From assembly GCF_040869045.1 (NCBI RefSeq), contig NC_090319.1, positions 14,402,314 to 14,466,313 on the forward strand: a stretch of DNA of 64,000 nt, in the 5' to 3' direction. Numbering within the stretch: the stretch's first letter is position 1; each line of letters starts with the position of its first letter. A model generated the notes under the pieces. It had not been told where the DNA came from, ran no database searches, and was given only the letters and a program-made list of their open reading frames with translations. Shown here piece after piece: positions 21,455 through 34,246 of this stretch. Position numbers and translations under genes: made by a program. This DNA comes from Eurosta solidaginis (Eukaryota; Arthropoda; Insecta; Diptera; Tephritidae).

Positions 21455-21895
21455 ATCATACATGTGCTGATGGATAACTCGGGAACATGGACGGTTTCGA
21501 GAAAAGATGAGAGGGTTCTTGGAGTGTTCGAGAGAAAAGTTCTCCGAAAGATATATGGTCTTGTCCCTGATGCCTAGGACGAGTGTCGAAGGATGATGAT
21601 CTTCATGAACTTTACGCATATATAGCGATAGTGCAAAGACTTCTCTGGCTAGCTCATGTTATGTGAATGAAGAAAGACTCTCCGTCCAAGGAACTATTTC
21701 GGTTGACACTACAGTTTGGAAGCTGAGGAAGGGGGAGACCTCCACTTGACCTCCCTTGGTTCTCCGAATTAGCGTCAGTAATCTCGAAACAGGAACTGCT
21801 GGCGTGGCTTGTTACGAAGCGGCCAAAATCGCTTAGGCGGTTAAGCGCCAATGGATGTGATGTAGTAACTTCGCAAAGAAAGCTCCAATTTCAAA
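21455..21895 (+). pseudogene. LINE reverse transcriptase C-terminal fragment
   Basis: The plus strand carries GSEAWTV-like wording (here from GGAACATGGACGG), then DERVLGVFERKVLRKIYGLV, then a RLLWLAHVM and GRGRPPL region. In many LINEs the sequence after the RT palm reads Y-GSETW-L, K-D-E-R, FERKVLRKI-GP and later RW-GHV-RM and GRP. The order and spacing fit. Stops and shifts show decay. It is a different LINE type from 19780-20400, whose tail is RNase H. Confidence 0.65.
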
Positions 21896-22161
21896 ACGGG
21901 TTTTTGCTTTTTAAAGCTTAGCTAAGTGAAATGGTTAATTTTGGCATAATGCGACTAATGGTACAAAAGTAGCTGGAAAATTCCTAAAATGGAGTAAGAA
22001 TCTAAAAACTGTAGTTTACACAGATATAACTCAGCAATGAGTCACCCAATGAAATATTATTTACTAGAAATTAAACCTTGAAATATCTATGTTTGTACTA
22101 ATCGAAATAAAGCAGTTTGTGTGTGTGTTCGCTGCCAACCATACGTGCAAACATGCTATAG

Positions 22162-22347
22162 TGTTAACTACTTTGTACTCTTTACTTTAATTTTTAAAAT
22201 AATTTTTAATTGAGTTTTCGTGTTATCTTAAAATTTTTGAATAACTTCAAAAAAAAGAAAATTCTTATTAGTATGAAAATATTTAAACTCAAAAATAAAT
22301 AATAATAAATTTTTAAAAATAAAATAAATATTTGGTTTATTACCAAA
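22162..22347 (+). repeat. Putative 5' LTR of the CsRn1-like element
   Basis: It shares blocks with 27780-27981: a start TGTT, an ACTTTGTA block, TTTTTGAATA(A)CTTCAAAAAAA, and an end ACCAAA. The copies are strongly diverged and very AT-rich, so the boundaries are approximate. Confidence 0.5.
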
Positions 22348-23076
22348 TATATTGGCGATCCTACCAATGATCCTACAACTTTAGAACGAAATTTAAACCG
22401 AACTTTAAAACCAAAGTCAACTTGGATCATAGACGAATTTATTTTATGCAACATAAACAAAAATACAAAATAAAATTCGTCTACGATTTCTTAATTAATA
22501 AAGAACTCTAAAAATGTGTGTGTAAATAAAATAAAAAAAACCTTTACAACATAATACTCTTAAAAGCAACGATTGGGTTTTCCAAGCCACAACAACAAGA
22601 GCTATTACAACAATTTTGCATACAATACACACAAGAACAGATTTAAAATGAAGACATCACGATGAAAATGAAGAGATTTATAAAGAAAACAAAAAAGCCA
22701 TTGCATATTTTAAAACCATTGCGACATCAAACAATACAGATATTAATTTCAAGAAATTTTTCAACAATCATCAATCAACTACTTATTAATTTTAATATTT
22801 TTTTATTAAATTTAATTTTATGTAAGTATAATTTTTATTTTACTATTAAATTAAAAATTTTTCAATTATAATTTAAATTAAAATTTTACACATTTTAAAT
22901 TTTCAAATTTATTTTAAGATTATTTTTATACTTTAACAATTTTAATATAAATTATTTAAATTTACTTATTTTTTATATAAAATTAAATATTGTATTTAAA
23001 TTGTTAACTCACTTTCGAAAAAATTCTTAAATATTTTCAAATTTTCAAATTATTCATTTAATTTTTTTTTTTTTAT

Positions 23077-24690
23077 ATGGTCCTACGTTCACCAATACGA
23101 ACCCGTAAGTTTACAAATTCTGATAATCAAAATAACAACTATACAAATAACACAATGGCTCACAATACAACTCAAAATTCTAACATTAATACAACACAAA
23201 ACAACATCTATAATATAACGCAAGATACTTCAACACAAGATAACTTTACAAATGTTTCTTCTACTAAATCTATTAAATTACAGCAATTTTGGCAAGAATT
23301 TCCCGGTGCCTGGTTTTTACTTGTTGAAGGACAATTTGAAATTAACAATATCAATGATGATAATTTAAAATTTCAAAATGTTTTAGTTACTTTTCAACGA
23401 GATACTATATCTAAAATTTTAGACGTTATTAACCCTCTTCCTCTTTTCAATAAATATGATACAATCAAAAAAATTTTATGTGAAAGATTTTCTCTTAGTG
23501 AAGAGAAACGATTAGAACAATTATTTTCAAAACCTGAACTTGGTGATCGTTCACCATCTGAATTATTCAGATTTATGAAATCACTTAAAGGTACTGACTC
23601 CATTTTAAGTCAAGAATTACTTTTCAAATTATGGATTCGTAAATTGCCACAAGAAATACAAATCCATTTAACTTCTAGTAACAATCAAAATAAAGATGAA
23701 GTAATTATTTAAGCTGACAAACTTTTTGATCTAATCAACAAACCTCATTCTTCCAAACCTCCTATAGTTTCGAGTATAAATAATAATATTTTAGAACAAT
23801 GCGTTAAAAATTTAACTGAATTAACTACGGCTATTTATCAAAATTTAAATAAAATTTCTAATGATATTAATCAATTACAAATCCAGTCAAGATCTAAAGA
23901 TAGAAATAGATCTAAATCTCGAAATTTTTCAAGATACAGAAATTTTTCAAACAATCGTTATTTTAATTCACACCAACTATTTGTTGGTATCACAAAAAAT
24001 TTAAGAAAAACGCTCTTAACCCTTTCACCCCTGAGTTTTTTTTCGAAATCAGGCGGTGTTTTCATCATTGCGACAGCTTATCCTGTAATATGACTAAAAT
24101 ATAAGATGTTTGGCATACCGTTATCCTGGGATATATAATCCCAATAACATTTATTAACATTTATAGGTGGGACGAATAAATCCCTATAATACCAAAAGGG
24201 CCAAAAATTTGTACACATCTAACTGTATAAACAATTATTGGAATATTATTATCCCACACAAATGCATTATTGGGATTTATATGTCCCAATGCAGTTATAA
24301 ATATAAAAAACTTACTTTTTTCATTATAATTTCTTTCCAATTTCGAAGGAATAATATTTATTCACACCTAAACTTTACAGCAAGCGGTATATTACGAATA
24401 AAAACGGTACCAGATAGACGTTTCACACTGAAATACAACGCGTTATTGATGAAATTTCGCGACATGTCTGTGCAAAATATTGGGTAACGGGAAATTTACT
24501 GATCATCAAAGAATGCTTCAAGGTTTTATTGGGCACATTTCTATGCGTAATTGGATAAAAACTAAAAGTTATAAACATATTTGAAGTTTGCTGGGACGTA
24601 TTGTCCCAGTAGGGGCGAAAGGGTTAAATGTATACCGCCATGCAATTTTAATCAAAATCACAATTCAAATTCCGAACAAAATTTAAACTG
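23077..24690 (+). pseudogene. gag: Gag of the CsRn1-like Gypsy element
   Basis: The ATG at 23077 starts an asparagine/threonine-rich leader. It is followed by the capsid domain with FWQEFPGAWFLLVEGQFEI, ISKILDVI, KRLEQLFSKPELGDRSPSEL and LLFKLWIRKLPQEIQ, typical of the compact Gag of this clade. A TAA at 23710-23712 interrupts the frame, which then continues (ADKLFDLINKP, a serine/arginine-rich part). After a frame change come CWYH and, beyond an inserted MITE, C-IPPC, the cysteine/histidine knuckle. The element is inactive. Confidence 0.82.
24020..24623. mobile_element. 604-bp piggyBac-type MITE
   Basis: TTAA is duplicated at 24016-24019 and 24624-24627. The ends pair as CCCTTTCACCCC and GGGGCGAAAGGG (one mismatch). 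Inside are several short inverted TGGGAC/GTCCCA motifs around ATATAT spacers, a pattern common in piggyBac-derived MITEs. There is no transposase. The element splits the Gag knuckle of the host Gypsy, so it arrived after that Gypsy. Confidence 0.88.
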
Positions 24691-24702
24691 AAACAATCCA
24701 TT

Positions 24703-25464
24703 ATGACGGTGACGGATAATGGAACTATTATTAAACCTACTCGTCGCCTATTCATATTTAATAAATTCAATAAACTTAATTTTCTTATCGATACCGGCGC
24801 AGTCGTATCAGTTATTCCATTTTCTAAATCTAAAATTTATAAAAGAAATTCGGATCTTACTTTGACTGCAGCAAACGGTTCTTCAATTGAAACTTTCGGT
24901 ACAAAACTACTTAAAATTGATTTAGGTTTACGAAGATATTTTGAATTTCCATTCATTATTGCGAACATTGATACACCAATTTTAGGAGCAAACTTTTTAG
25001 AAAAATTCGGAATTATTGTCAATATTAAAAATAAAGAAATAATGGATTCTACTACAAAAATTAAAGTTGCTGGATCTTCTGGATTTTCTAATATTTTCTC
25101 ACTCAAAATTCCTATTGTCGAAAATAAGTTTTCAAAATTACTTAATGAATTTCCGTCTATTACCTGTGAACCAGATTATACTAAAAAAGTTAAACACCAT
25201 AGGGTTCACAGGATAGAAACAAAAGGTATTTTACTATTTTCGAAACCCAGACGTCTTGATTCAATCAAACTTAAAATTGCTAAAGCTGAATTTGAATTTT
25301 TAGTTAAAACGGGTATATGCAGACCCTCAAATTCTCCTATTGCATCTCCACTTCATCTCTTTCCTAAAAAGAACCAAATGATTGGAGACCTTGCGGAGAC
25401 TATCGAAGACTTAATTTTATTACTACACCAGATCGGTATCCCTTACCACATATCCACGATTTAA
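24703..25464 (+). pseudogene. pol: Protease and start of RT of the CsRn1-like element
   Basis: FLIDTGAVVSVIP is the aspartic protease active site, followed by TPILGANFLEKFGI, the second protease signature. The frame runs into the RT entry region: VKTGICRPSNSPIASPLHL, then KKN. The open frame ends at 25462-25464 near the RT fingers. Beyond it the RT continues in other frames. Confidence 0.83.
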
Positions 25465-26034
25465 CAATTGATTAAAAAAAAAAACCATTTTTTTCCAAAA
25501 TTGATCTTGTGCGTGCTTACCACCAAATTCAAATGGCAGAAGAAGACATTCATAAAACTTCAATAACTACCCCTTTTGGAATGTTTGAATTCGTAAGAAT
25601 GCCTTTCGGTTAAGAAACAGTGCTCAAACTTTCAAACGTTTTATTAATGAAGTATTTTCGGATTTCGATTTTGTATTTACATACATTGACGATATTCTTA
25701 TTGCCAGTGATAATGAAGATCAACATAGAAATCATTTAAAATCATTTTTCGAAAGACTTGAAGAATATAATTTAAATATCAAACCTTCAAAATGTACTCT
25801 CGGTGTAAATACATTAAATTTCTTAAGTTACGAAATTTCAGGCGAAGGCATTAAACCATCTTTAGATCGAATTGAAATCATAACAAATTTTGAAAAACCA
25901 ATTTCTATAAATAAGATACAAACATTTTTAAGTAATGTAATGTAATAATAAAATGTTAGCAACAGAACTTAGTCCTCTGCACGAAATGTTAACACATGCA
26001 ATTAAAAACAAACTCAAACAATTAAATTGGACAA
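25465..26034 (+). pseudogene. pol: Reverse transcriptase core of the CsRn1-like element
   Basis: Pieced over several frames are [17 protein letters not shown] (first catalytic Asp), [14 protein letters not shown], and the YIDD box at 25682-25693 followed by ILIASDNEDQH and the palm/connection blocks to about 25940. At least three breaks lie within. This would have copied the element RNA. It is inactive. Confidence 0.8.
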
Positions 26035-27700
26035 ATGAAACCACAACAGCTTTCGAAAATGTTAAAAAACAATAATACTTTACTTACACATTGCGACAAA
26101 AATGGTACTTTATCATTAGCAGTAGATGCATCAAATATTGCTATTGGAGCAGTTCTTCAACAAACGAGCAATAATATACTGGAACCCTTAGCTTATTTTT
26201 CAAGAAAATTAACTACAGCAGAATCTAAATATTCAACATTTAATCGTGAACTTTTGGCAATTTATAATTCAATTAAACAATTTAACCATTTTCTTGAAGA
26301 TAGAACTTTTACAATTTATATTGATCATAAACCTTTAATTCATGTTCTAAATTCTAAAGTAGATAGATCTCCTCGTCAACTACGTAATCTTGAATATATT
26401 GCTCAATTTACAAATGATATCCAATATATACGTGGAAAAGATAACATAGTTGCCGACACACTTTCCCGTATTCCAGAAACAAATGCAATTTCAACTGAAG
26501 ATATAAATTTAGAAACTTTACATAAAGAACAACAAGCTGATATATTTTTACAAAAAACCATTTCTGATCAAAATTCTAAAAATAATTTAAAAGAAATTCA
26601 TATTCCAGTTATTAATTTAAATATATGATGTAATGTTTCTCTACAACCTTTTAGACGTTATGTTGCACATTCTATGAGAAGAATTATATTTGACAAAATT
26701 CAATCATGATCTCATCCAAGTATAAGAACAACTAGAAAATTAATTCAAAATAAATATTATTGGCCTAACATGCGTAAAGAAATTAGCGATTGGAATTCAT
26801 CTTGTACCAATTGTCAAAAATCCAAAGTTTCAAGACATACTACATCTTGTGTTCAAAAAATTCAAATACCATCAGGTCGTTTTGAACATATTCATATGGA
26901 TATTGTTGGACCTCTTCCAGTTTCAAATGAAAATTGTTATATTTTAACAATTATTGATAGATTTTCACGATGGCCTGAAGCTTATCCACTCAAAGAGATT
27001 TCAACAAATACTATAGTAAAAACTTTTATTCAAAATTATATATCACGATTTGGTATACCATTAAATATTACAGTAGATCAAGGTTCACAATTCACATCAA
27101 AATTTTTTACGGAACTAACTAAACTTTTAGGTTCTCATAAAATTCATACATCTCTTTACCATCCCCAAGCAAATGGCATGATAGAGAGATTTCATCGAAC
27201 TGTAAAAGCAGCAATTATAGCATCAAACGACTCGGTTCATTGGTCTGACATTTTACCATTCAATGTACTTGGTTTACGAACTTCTATTAAAGAAGATTTG
27301 AAATGTTCATCAGCTGAACTTGTTTATGGCCAAACACTTAGAATACCTGGTGAATTAATTGTTTCAAATAGTAATAAAGAACATGATTTTCTAATGACGC
27401 TCTTCAAAAAATAAGAGAATATTTTTCACTTGTTAGTTCTAAAGTTTTTCATCATAACAAAGACAACTTTTTCGTTCCTAAAAAATAGAAAATTGTGAGT
27501 ATGTATTTGTTAAAGTTCTTCATAAATCTAATTTAGAATCACCTTATGAAGGTCCTTTTAAAGTTATCCCTAAGAAACATAAAACATTTACAATTCAATA
27601 CAAAAATACTATTAAAAATTTTTCAATTGATTTACTTAAACCGGCAAACATACGTATTAATACTAATTTAAATACAAATACATTAAATACCAAAAAACAA
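26035..27700 (+). pseudogene. pol: RNase H and integrase of the CsRn1-like element
   Basis: RNase H is open from 26035 to 26628 with DASNIAIGAVLQQ, RELLAIYNSIKQF, IDHKPLIHVL and NIVADTLSRI. The integrase has the zinc finger end SSCTNCQKSK, the core triad in HMDIVGPLP (D), TVDQGSQFTS (D) and NGMIERFHR (E), and a GPF-type tail at about 27540-27650. A TGA near 26626 and others interrupt the frame between and after the domains. The integrase core itself is an open stretch of 214 codons (26770-27414). Confidence 0.87.
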
Positions 27701-27779
27701 AAAAAAAAAAGTTACATTTAATATTAATTAATTATTTATTTGTTTTCAATTTTCTTGGAGGGGGGGGGGGTAAATATAG

Positions 27780-27981
27780 TGTTTCTTATTTTTTGTTAAA
27801 TTACTAACTTTGTATTTTATACTTTGAATTTTAAATATTTGTTATCGAATTACTTTTTGGTAAATGAAAATTTTTGAATACTTCAAAAAAAATTTTTTTT
27901 TGATTATAATATTTTAAATATCAAATAAATTAAATAATATTTTTAAAAAATAAATATATTAATATTAGGTTAACCACCAAA
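27780..27981 (+). repeat. Putative 3' LTR of the CsRn1-like element
   Basis: It follows the G-rich polypurine tract and shares TGTT, ACTTTGTA, TTTTTGAATACTTCAAAAAAA and a terminal ACCAAA with 22162-22347. No clear target duplication is seen. Confidence 0.5.
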
Positions 27982-28229
27982 CCCGTACTCCTCTCTAGAG
28001 TAGCTTAAAGACTAACTAAGATGTCTTAAAATTATTGAACCCCCGATTTTCCGCTGCCCTTCACATTTCGAATATTGTCCGGAAGAGCCTGCGTAGGGTA
28101 ACCGTTGGCAAGGTAATTTCCCTGCCAATTTTGTAGCCTTAGCGATAAAGCGGTAGATAGACCAGCCAAGGATAGCCCTAAATAATGAACTTCAATATGA
28201 ACAGCAAGAACTGCAACTTCTCTACCTGT

Positions 28230-28620
28230 GATGGTGAGTAGCGGCTTACGGTAAAGTCCTTGTCAAAGGCAGAGGTCAAAGAAGTCATCAAAAAAAGTAG
28301 GCCCAGACGGCATAGCCATAGCGATGTTAAAACGCCTTCGCGATGAGTGGAAGATATCCAAGATATGTATGCCCTCATGCTGCCACTGTGCTTCTTTGTC
28401 ATTCCTGAAATATGGAAATATCCAAGGTTGGTACCGCTACTCAAGCCTGGAAGACCAGCCTACTAGGGAGAGTCATCTCGATCGATATCACTCTTTTCGC
28501 CAGCAGCGAAAACGTTTAAATCAATTTTCCTGCTTTCCTTTACTGGAAACCTATCACTAGCCAATCATACACACGGCTTCCGTAAACACATTACCGCGCC
28601 AGTGTCAAAAAAATAGTTAA
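28230..28620 (+). pseudogene. LINE reverse transcriptase fragment
   Basis: Plus-strand frames give VIKKS, PDGIAIAMLK, then IPEIWKYPRLVPLLKPGRPA, then ESYRSISLFSPAAKTF and HTHGFRKH. These match the early RT blocks of Jockey/I-type LINEs (PGPDGI..., VPLLKPGK, SYRPISLLSP, HGFRK). Two frame changes and the loss of everything after HGFRK mark it as an internal relic. Confidence 0.75.
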
Positions 28621-28729
28621 AAGTTCTCAAATGATATTAATGCTTGCGAAAATCCAAATGACTATTGTAAAATAAAGTGTATTCTTTCTAAAATTAGATT
28701 GATACCTTCTCAAATCCAACTTGAAATAT

Positions 28730-29220
28730 TATAATTATCGATATCCTATCGGGGGATTACATACATTCATCGAATTGAAATTGAACTCTTATTGGTATAT
28801 GTATGGGACTTAACCAACCAATAAGTCATCGATAACCAATCGAGAACATTTTGAAGTAAAAAATTCGATAACACGTAGACGACAGATCAATAACAAATCA
28901 AAATCTTTTTAAAAGCAAATCGATGACTTTCGAAACAAATCGATATATTTTCGATAGCAAATAACACGCTGCTAATAAAAACCATAACTTTTGAAAAAAT
29001 GCCTTTATTCATTGATGGAAAGTTGATAAATTTTTTATCCATAATCAATGACTTCGAAAATTAATCAATAACTCTCAGATAATACATCGCTAACTCTTCC
29101 ATAGAAAATGTATAACACGCCGATAACAAATTTGTAACACTCCATTAAGAAATCGATAACAAACCGATAAATCGTCGATGAACAATCGATAACTGTCCGA
29201 TAACCTTGGTTAACATTCCC
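28730..29220. repeat. Degenerate TATCGAT/CGATAACAAATCGAT array
   Basis: About 20 variants of CGATAAC and ATCGAT occur in 490 bp with irregular spacing of roughly 20-30 bp. The same vocabulary in reverse complement is found at 49310-49910. The unit is too degraded to define one consensus by eye. It overlaps the TATCGATA site of the insect factors DREF/BEAF, but binding is not implied. Confidence 0.65.
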
Positions 29221-31000
29221 AAATTGTAATGCAGTATAGCGGCACCCTTACATTCTATATTCTCCTATATAGAATACCACTTCCAAAGACCACGCTTACG
29301 CTTAAGCTCACATTCCTAAGCAAAGATGTTAAGAAATTATCAGCCTACAAAAAAAACTGTAGAATTTCTAGTGCATATAAAGCAATCATTCTAACAAATC
29401 AAACTTGCTTATAATTTAAAAGATTAGTTCAATTGAACTCTTCCAATTTCTCGCTTTAATTACATACTTCAAACTTTATATTCGTACACCTTTGCAGAAT
29501 CCCATTTAGAAAGTAACTAAAAATAAATTGTCAAAAAGTTTTCTCCGAGACAATAATTATTGCAAGAATTAATAAGCCACCACTTCGCTGAGGAACATAA
29601 ATTACCGACACACACATAACTAGTTATAATATTTTCACAGCAAGTGTGGGCGGGAGGCGTGGAGAGCAAAACTTTCCTTTGACGAAGTGTCACTGAATAG
29701 CAGTCAACAGCAGCAGCAGAAACGGTATCAGCAACTGAAAATAGCACATGGCCACAATGGCGAGAACACAGACCCCATCCAACCCCAACATGCATACAAG
29801 CAAATATACATAAATACATACATACACACCTCTATATCCTTGCCCTTAGCCGTGCGCTTGGCGTTGTTGAGGCAGGCAGCATTATATGCCAATGTTTTGC
29901 GCGATTACGAACAAATTGGATGCGAGGGCACCAACAGCTGCGAAGCTTGAAGCAAAGGATAAGTAAATGTAACAACAACAAAAAACACAGAGTAAAAACA
30001 AAAAAGTGTTTTTAATTAATTGAAACTGTAACATTGGCCTCAGCTGGCATCTAACAAAAAGTATAAAACTTTGTTTTGCGCCACACACAGTCAAAATAGC
30101 AGCGGGAGATGCAGCGGCAGCAGTGAAGGCGTCCGCTGTGGCATCAACATTAAGGCACTTTCAATGGTGCGAATTGATTATTTACCAGTATTTGAAGGAC
30201 TGCGATGAATTCACTCGCCTGATGCCCTACAAATACACTAAGCTACATATCCAGTTAACTCACTTCGATGCGTTTGTTGAGGAATGTCAAGTAGAGCAAC
30301 ATGTGATAAAAAATTGACAAAATAAAAAAAAAAAAGAAAAAAATCCCAGTATTATAATATTTTACGAAATGAGCGTACCTGTTCTGAGGAGCTTTTGAGA
30401 GTAAAGAGAGAGCGAGAGAAAGTGAGAGGGGGAGAGAGAGAACAAGGAAGAGATATAGTGTAAATGGAAAATATGATGAAAAGTTCAATACACTATCTTA
30501 ATTGCGAGTACGAAGAGCATAACAAGAGATCTAGAGAAAGAGCGAGTATTTATGAATAATGCGCAAGCTTTCTCAGCATGAAAGCTCTTCGGAAGGTCTC
30601 GTGCGGCAGCATTAGCAGCACCAAAATTGACACAAGTAAATTATTTAAAAACAATTTCAGTACATATGTGAAATGGCACGATTGCTGTTTGCAAAATTTG
30701 CTAAAGCAGAAGTTCTTACGTGAAAAATTCGAGTGAGCTATAACGTGGTCGTATTTTGGAAATAATTTACCAGAAAGCAAATTGTTTCTTAAACAAAATG
30801 CCACAGCTTTACAGTGGGAACAATTTACTTTCATATAATTAAAAAAAATACGGTATAAAAGTATTGAAAATTATAATAAAGCGATACATTCACGCTTGAG
30901 CGCAAGTATGCTGGCTGTCAAGGTCTTGCGTGGATGGAAGTGTTTTCATCTTTTCGCTTCTTGCCTATCCCAATAACTTCTTAAAGCAACAGTCGTTCGT
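29221..31000. other. Mostly unique non-coding DNA; CAG- and GAGA-rich patches
   Basis: CAGCAGCAG near 29705 and GCAGCGGCAGCAG near 30110 give short frames of no recognised family. A GA-rich stretch at 30396-30455 could bind GAGA factor. No gene is supported, although composition at 29640-30320 is less AT-rich than its surroundings and could be an unrecognised exon or leader. Confidence 0.35.
30062..30092 (+). promoter_or_regulatory. Possible TATA/initiator core promoter
   Basis: TATAAAA at 30062-30068 is followed by an ACACAGTC initiator-like sequence whose A (30089) is 27 bp from the first T of the TATA box, a normal distance. The downstream sequence is CAG-rich without a clear ATG frame. 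This is a weak call from motif spacing alone. Confidence 0.22.
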
Positions 31001-34000
31001 TATATTTCCATATATATTCTCGCTCTCTTGCGCTCTTTCTAATTAGCACTCTTTACTGGTGTGCAGGTTTTTTTTAATCGCATGTGAATGTTCACAAGCG
31101 TGGGGAGAGAATGATGAAAGTTCGACTGTGCTATACAAATATCTTCAAATATTTTTCTTTAATATTTTAACCCTACAGTGACCTTTGAATTTCAGAAAAA
31201 TTTTAATTTTTCGGCAAGAGGCCGAAAAGGTTTATTCTTACGACAAATAATATTATGAAGTTTTTAACGCTTTGTAAAGAAAAAAAAAAAAATGCCAATA
31301 CCTATCGAAAAATATTAATAAAAGTCGTAGTGAACTTTAAAGTTTTCTTTTTTGTGTAGCACTTCTTGCATCAAATGAAAAAATTTTTAAACCGTTTACA
31401 ACAAAAATGTATAACAAATATTTATTTAATTTAGGAGAGTGGAATGGATTTGCATCTATAAAAGTTCTCGCATGCATCGTAAAAGAAGAACGATAAACTT
31501 TATAGAGCCGCCGTAACTTGACCTTTCAGGGCTTTAGTATTAATTAAGCTGTTTCTGTTACTGTTGTTCGCTGATAAGTGTGCTGAATCTCTGTTGCAGT
31601 TTTGCACTATTCTGGTGGTAGGATCAATCGTCAGCGTAAACAGTTGTGAGTGTTCTAACTGCAAAAACATACCTGGGCAGTGTCCGATACTATTGAGCCT
31701 GATGAGCTGCGGTACTAGAACCTTCTGGGACTAGCTCGACTCGAGCGCGAACAATTTTACTTGACCCCTGTAACCCATGGGACAGTTGATTTTCGTCGCA
31801 TCTGACGACAGACATGTTAGGGATCATTGAGAAGTCTACTCTTTGAGCGGAAATTTTAATAAATTTCCATTCGCTTTTACCGGATGCAAAGATTTGAACT
31901 CTCCCTCGAATATTCCAAAATCGGTATTTTTCGCCGGATAAGAACTTAGTTTCATTTCCTATCAGTTCAAAGTTATATTTGTTAACAAAAGTGATTTATG
32001 TTACAATTTTTGCTAAAACTATTCTCTCTGATAACGCTGGTTCTCACCCAAAAGAAGTTCAGATAATATTTATTTAACCTTTTTCCGGCTTTAACAAACC
32101 ATTTTTATGCAACCCAAATATATATTAAGCCCATTAAGGGTTAATACCTTTTTGAAGTAAGTACACCTACGAAAAAAAAAATATTGTTGTCAATTCAACC
32201 TTATTTCTATTGCCTCGGTCCTTACTTTAAAAATGCTTCAAAACGAAAGTTTCTAATCCGCAAAACTTTTATTTTAAAACAAATAAAACATTCGAAAATA
32301 ACTCCCTTAAATATTTTAACCATAGATATGTAAATTTATTTTGTAAAACTAATTAAAAAATAAAATCGTTAAGCCACATAGTTGCTGATAACTTAAAACG
32401 GCAAAGCCAATATGAAGCGTTACAGCCCTCTAGAGATCTTAAAGAAAATTTCTCAATACGCTAAAAAAAAAACTCCAAAATTTATAAAAAACATTTGAAA
32501 TATCATCAGTTAGGCCTCGCACATTCGTTGTATATACAAAGATCAAATACATAATACACAATTTTTCGAATATTTAGTACATATACTAAATATTAACCCT
32601 TAAGCGACCCCAAAAATTTTCATTATTATTACCTCAAAAACGGAATCCTTAGCCCTTCAAATTAAAAGATTTTTCAGAAACACATGAAATATCGAAAAAT
32701 AATTCGCTTACATTTTTTTACCCAAAAGCGACCTTAAATTATTTATATAGATAATTTATCAAAAAATCGTAAAACAACTTAATTAGTATTTACTTAAAAC
32801 CAGAAAAGCACTATAGAGCTTAAGCCCTCGGAAAATATTTAAAAGAATGTCGAATCACTTAAACAAAAAATTCAAAATAACAAAAATAAAGAAACAAAAT
32901 TTTAAATATCATCAATTAGGCCCCCCACATGCATTGTATAGAATGCCATTTGTTTATCCAAAACAAAAACATTGCCAGAGCTTTGCGCTCCAACAAAACA
33001 TTCCACTTTCTATTCTAATTTCGTAGTAAATTGTTTGTTTGCTCTCATTGCAGGTCTCTCGTTCTCTCATAGTACTAGCATCCCTTTGTTGCTCTCGTAT
33101 GTTGTACTAATATCATCTCCCTGAGCCTACTTAAGATGAGTTCAAGCTTTCCTTCTACTCCTAAAATGTATTGTTTTTGTTTTGTTTTTGTCATCAAACG
33201 ATGCGCGTTTGAGCTTTTATGAGTTAATAGTGCATTATGTTTTTACGCTTCTATGATTCGTTTGCTATTGAAAACTTGCCGAAACACACACATGCACACA
33301 TACAAACAAACATGGAAGCATACTCGCATATAATTTTTAGGGAAATATTAGCACGACTGGCTTTTATCCTGTTGTCGTCCTCGTCGTTATCGTTGGTCAT
33401 GCTGGCGTAGTTTAGCGACGCAACATAAAAATGTTTAGTCGGTTTTGAAACGTGAAACGGCGCTGTTGCATTTACGGTAAAATGATTTGAAATATATTTT
33501 TTTGTGAATTCTGAAAACGATATACCGAAACGAAGAAAAGAAGGACGAATGTGAAAAAAGTTATCGGAAAGAAAAAAAAAAACATAAAAATTATGAACGA
33601 CCGTGACGCGAATGAGAGGAAATAGAAAACAACCACAAACAAATCTGTACGCATGTTTGTTTGTATTGTACAACAACAATAACAGCTGAATAGTTGTATT
33701 ATTTTCGAAACGTTTAACCTAATTAATTGTAGTTAGATAATATCGCTCATTAATGTGTAATTTAAGCGCAGCACGCGTTCAAAATACATACAAACATACG
33801 CACATATATACAGACGCATACATTAAATGCGTTTAAACACATACAAATATAAGTGCTATCATTATATATTTACACAAGATAAAAGAAAGTACGAAAATGA
33901 ATAAGTATTTGTGGTGTGCTTGAGTAAATGGGCTGGTAAACGCCTAAAAGTAGATTAAAAACTTAGCACGAAAGAGTGGAAAAACAAAACAATTAGCGTG

Positions 34001-34246
34001 GTGGGGGTGGAATAGCGCAAACTGATTTGCAGATTGAATATTTTATCGACGTGGCTTTTGGAGTAGCTAAGTACATACATGCATACCAACGTCTATACGC
34101 CCACAAAAGAGATAAATGTACAAATGTATGTATGTACATAGTTCGCCACTTAAACTGAAGTATTTTGTTGCTGCTACTACTTATTTAAGTCTTTATCCTG
34201 ATTTTCTTTTGAATAGTATTTACAAACGGCAGTGTGCGTGTGAATA
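31001..34246. other. AT-rich non-coding DNA, no gene
   Basis: Short frames on both strands have no family resemblance. Two similar starts, TTAACCCTACAGTGACC (31167) and TTAACCCTTAAGCGACC (32593), could be decayed piggyBac-type ends but no matching right ends are found. Simple-sequence patches are common. Confidence 0.35.

Larger units (their letters stand above)
22162..27981 (+). mobile_element. CsRn1-clade-like Gypsy retrotransposon, decayed
   Basis: Gag, protease, RT (YIDD), RNase H and integrase follow in Ty3/Gypsy order, between two short diverged repeats that begin TGTT and end ACCAAA. The Gag (KLQQFWQEFPGAWFLLVEGQ, LGDRSPSELFRFMKSL) is of the type known from the CsRn1 clade, which has no long coiled coil. 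Sequence just after the left repeat (TATTGGCGATCCTACC) resembles the tRNA-Trp-type primer site of that clade with C-to-T changes. A polypurine tract of G (about 27756-27770) precedes the 3' repeat. Composition is much more AT-rich than the other Gypsy elements, and many stops show age. A piggyBac MITE lies in Gag. Confidence 0.85.

Noticed and set aside
31167..32144. piggyBac-type MITE between TTAACCCTACAG and TTAAGGGTTAA
   Set aside because: Beyond TTAACCCT the ends do not match as inverted repeats. Another similar left end at 32593 has no partner either.
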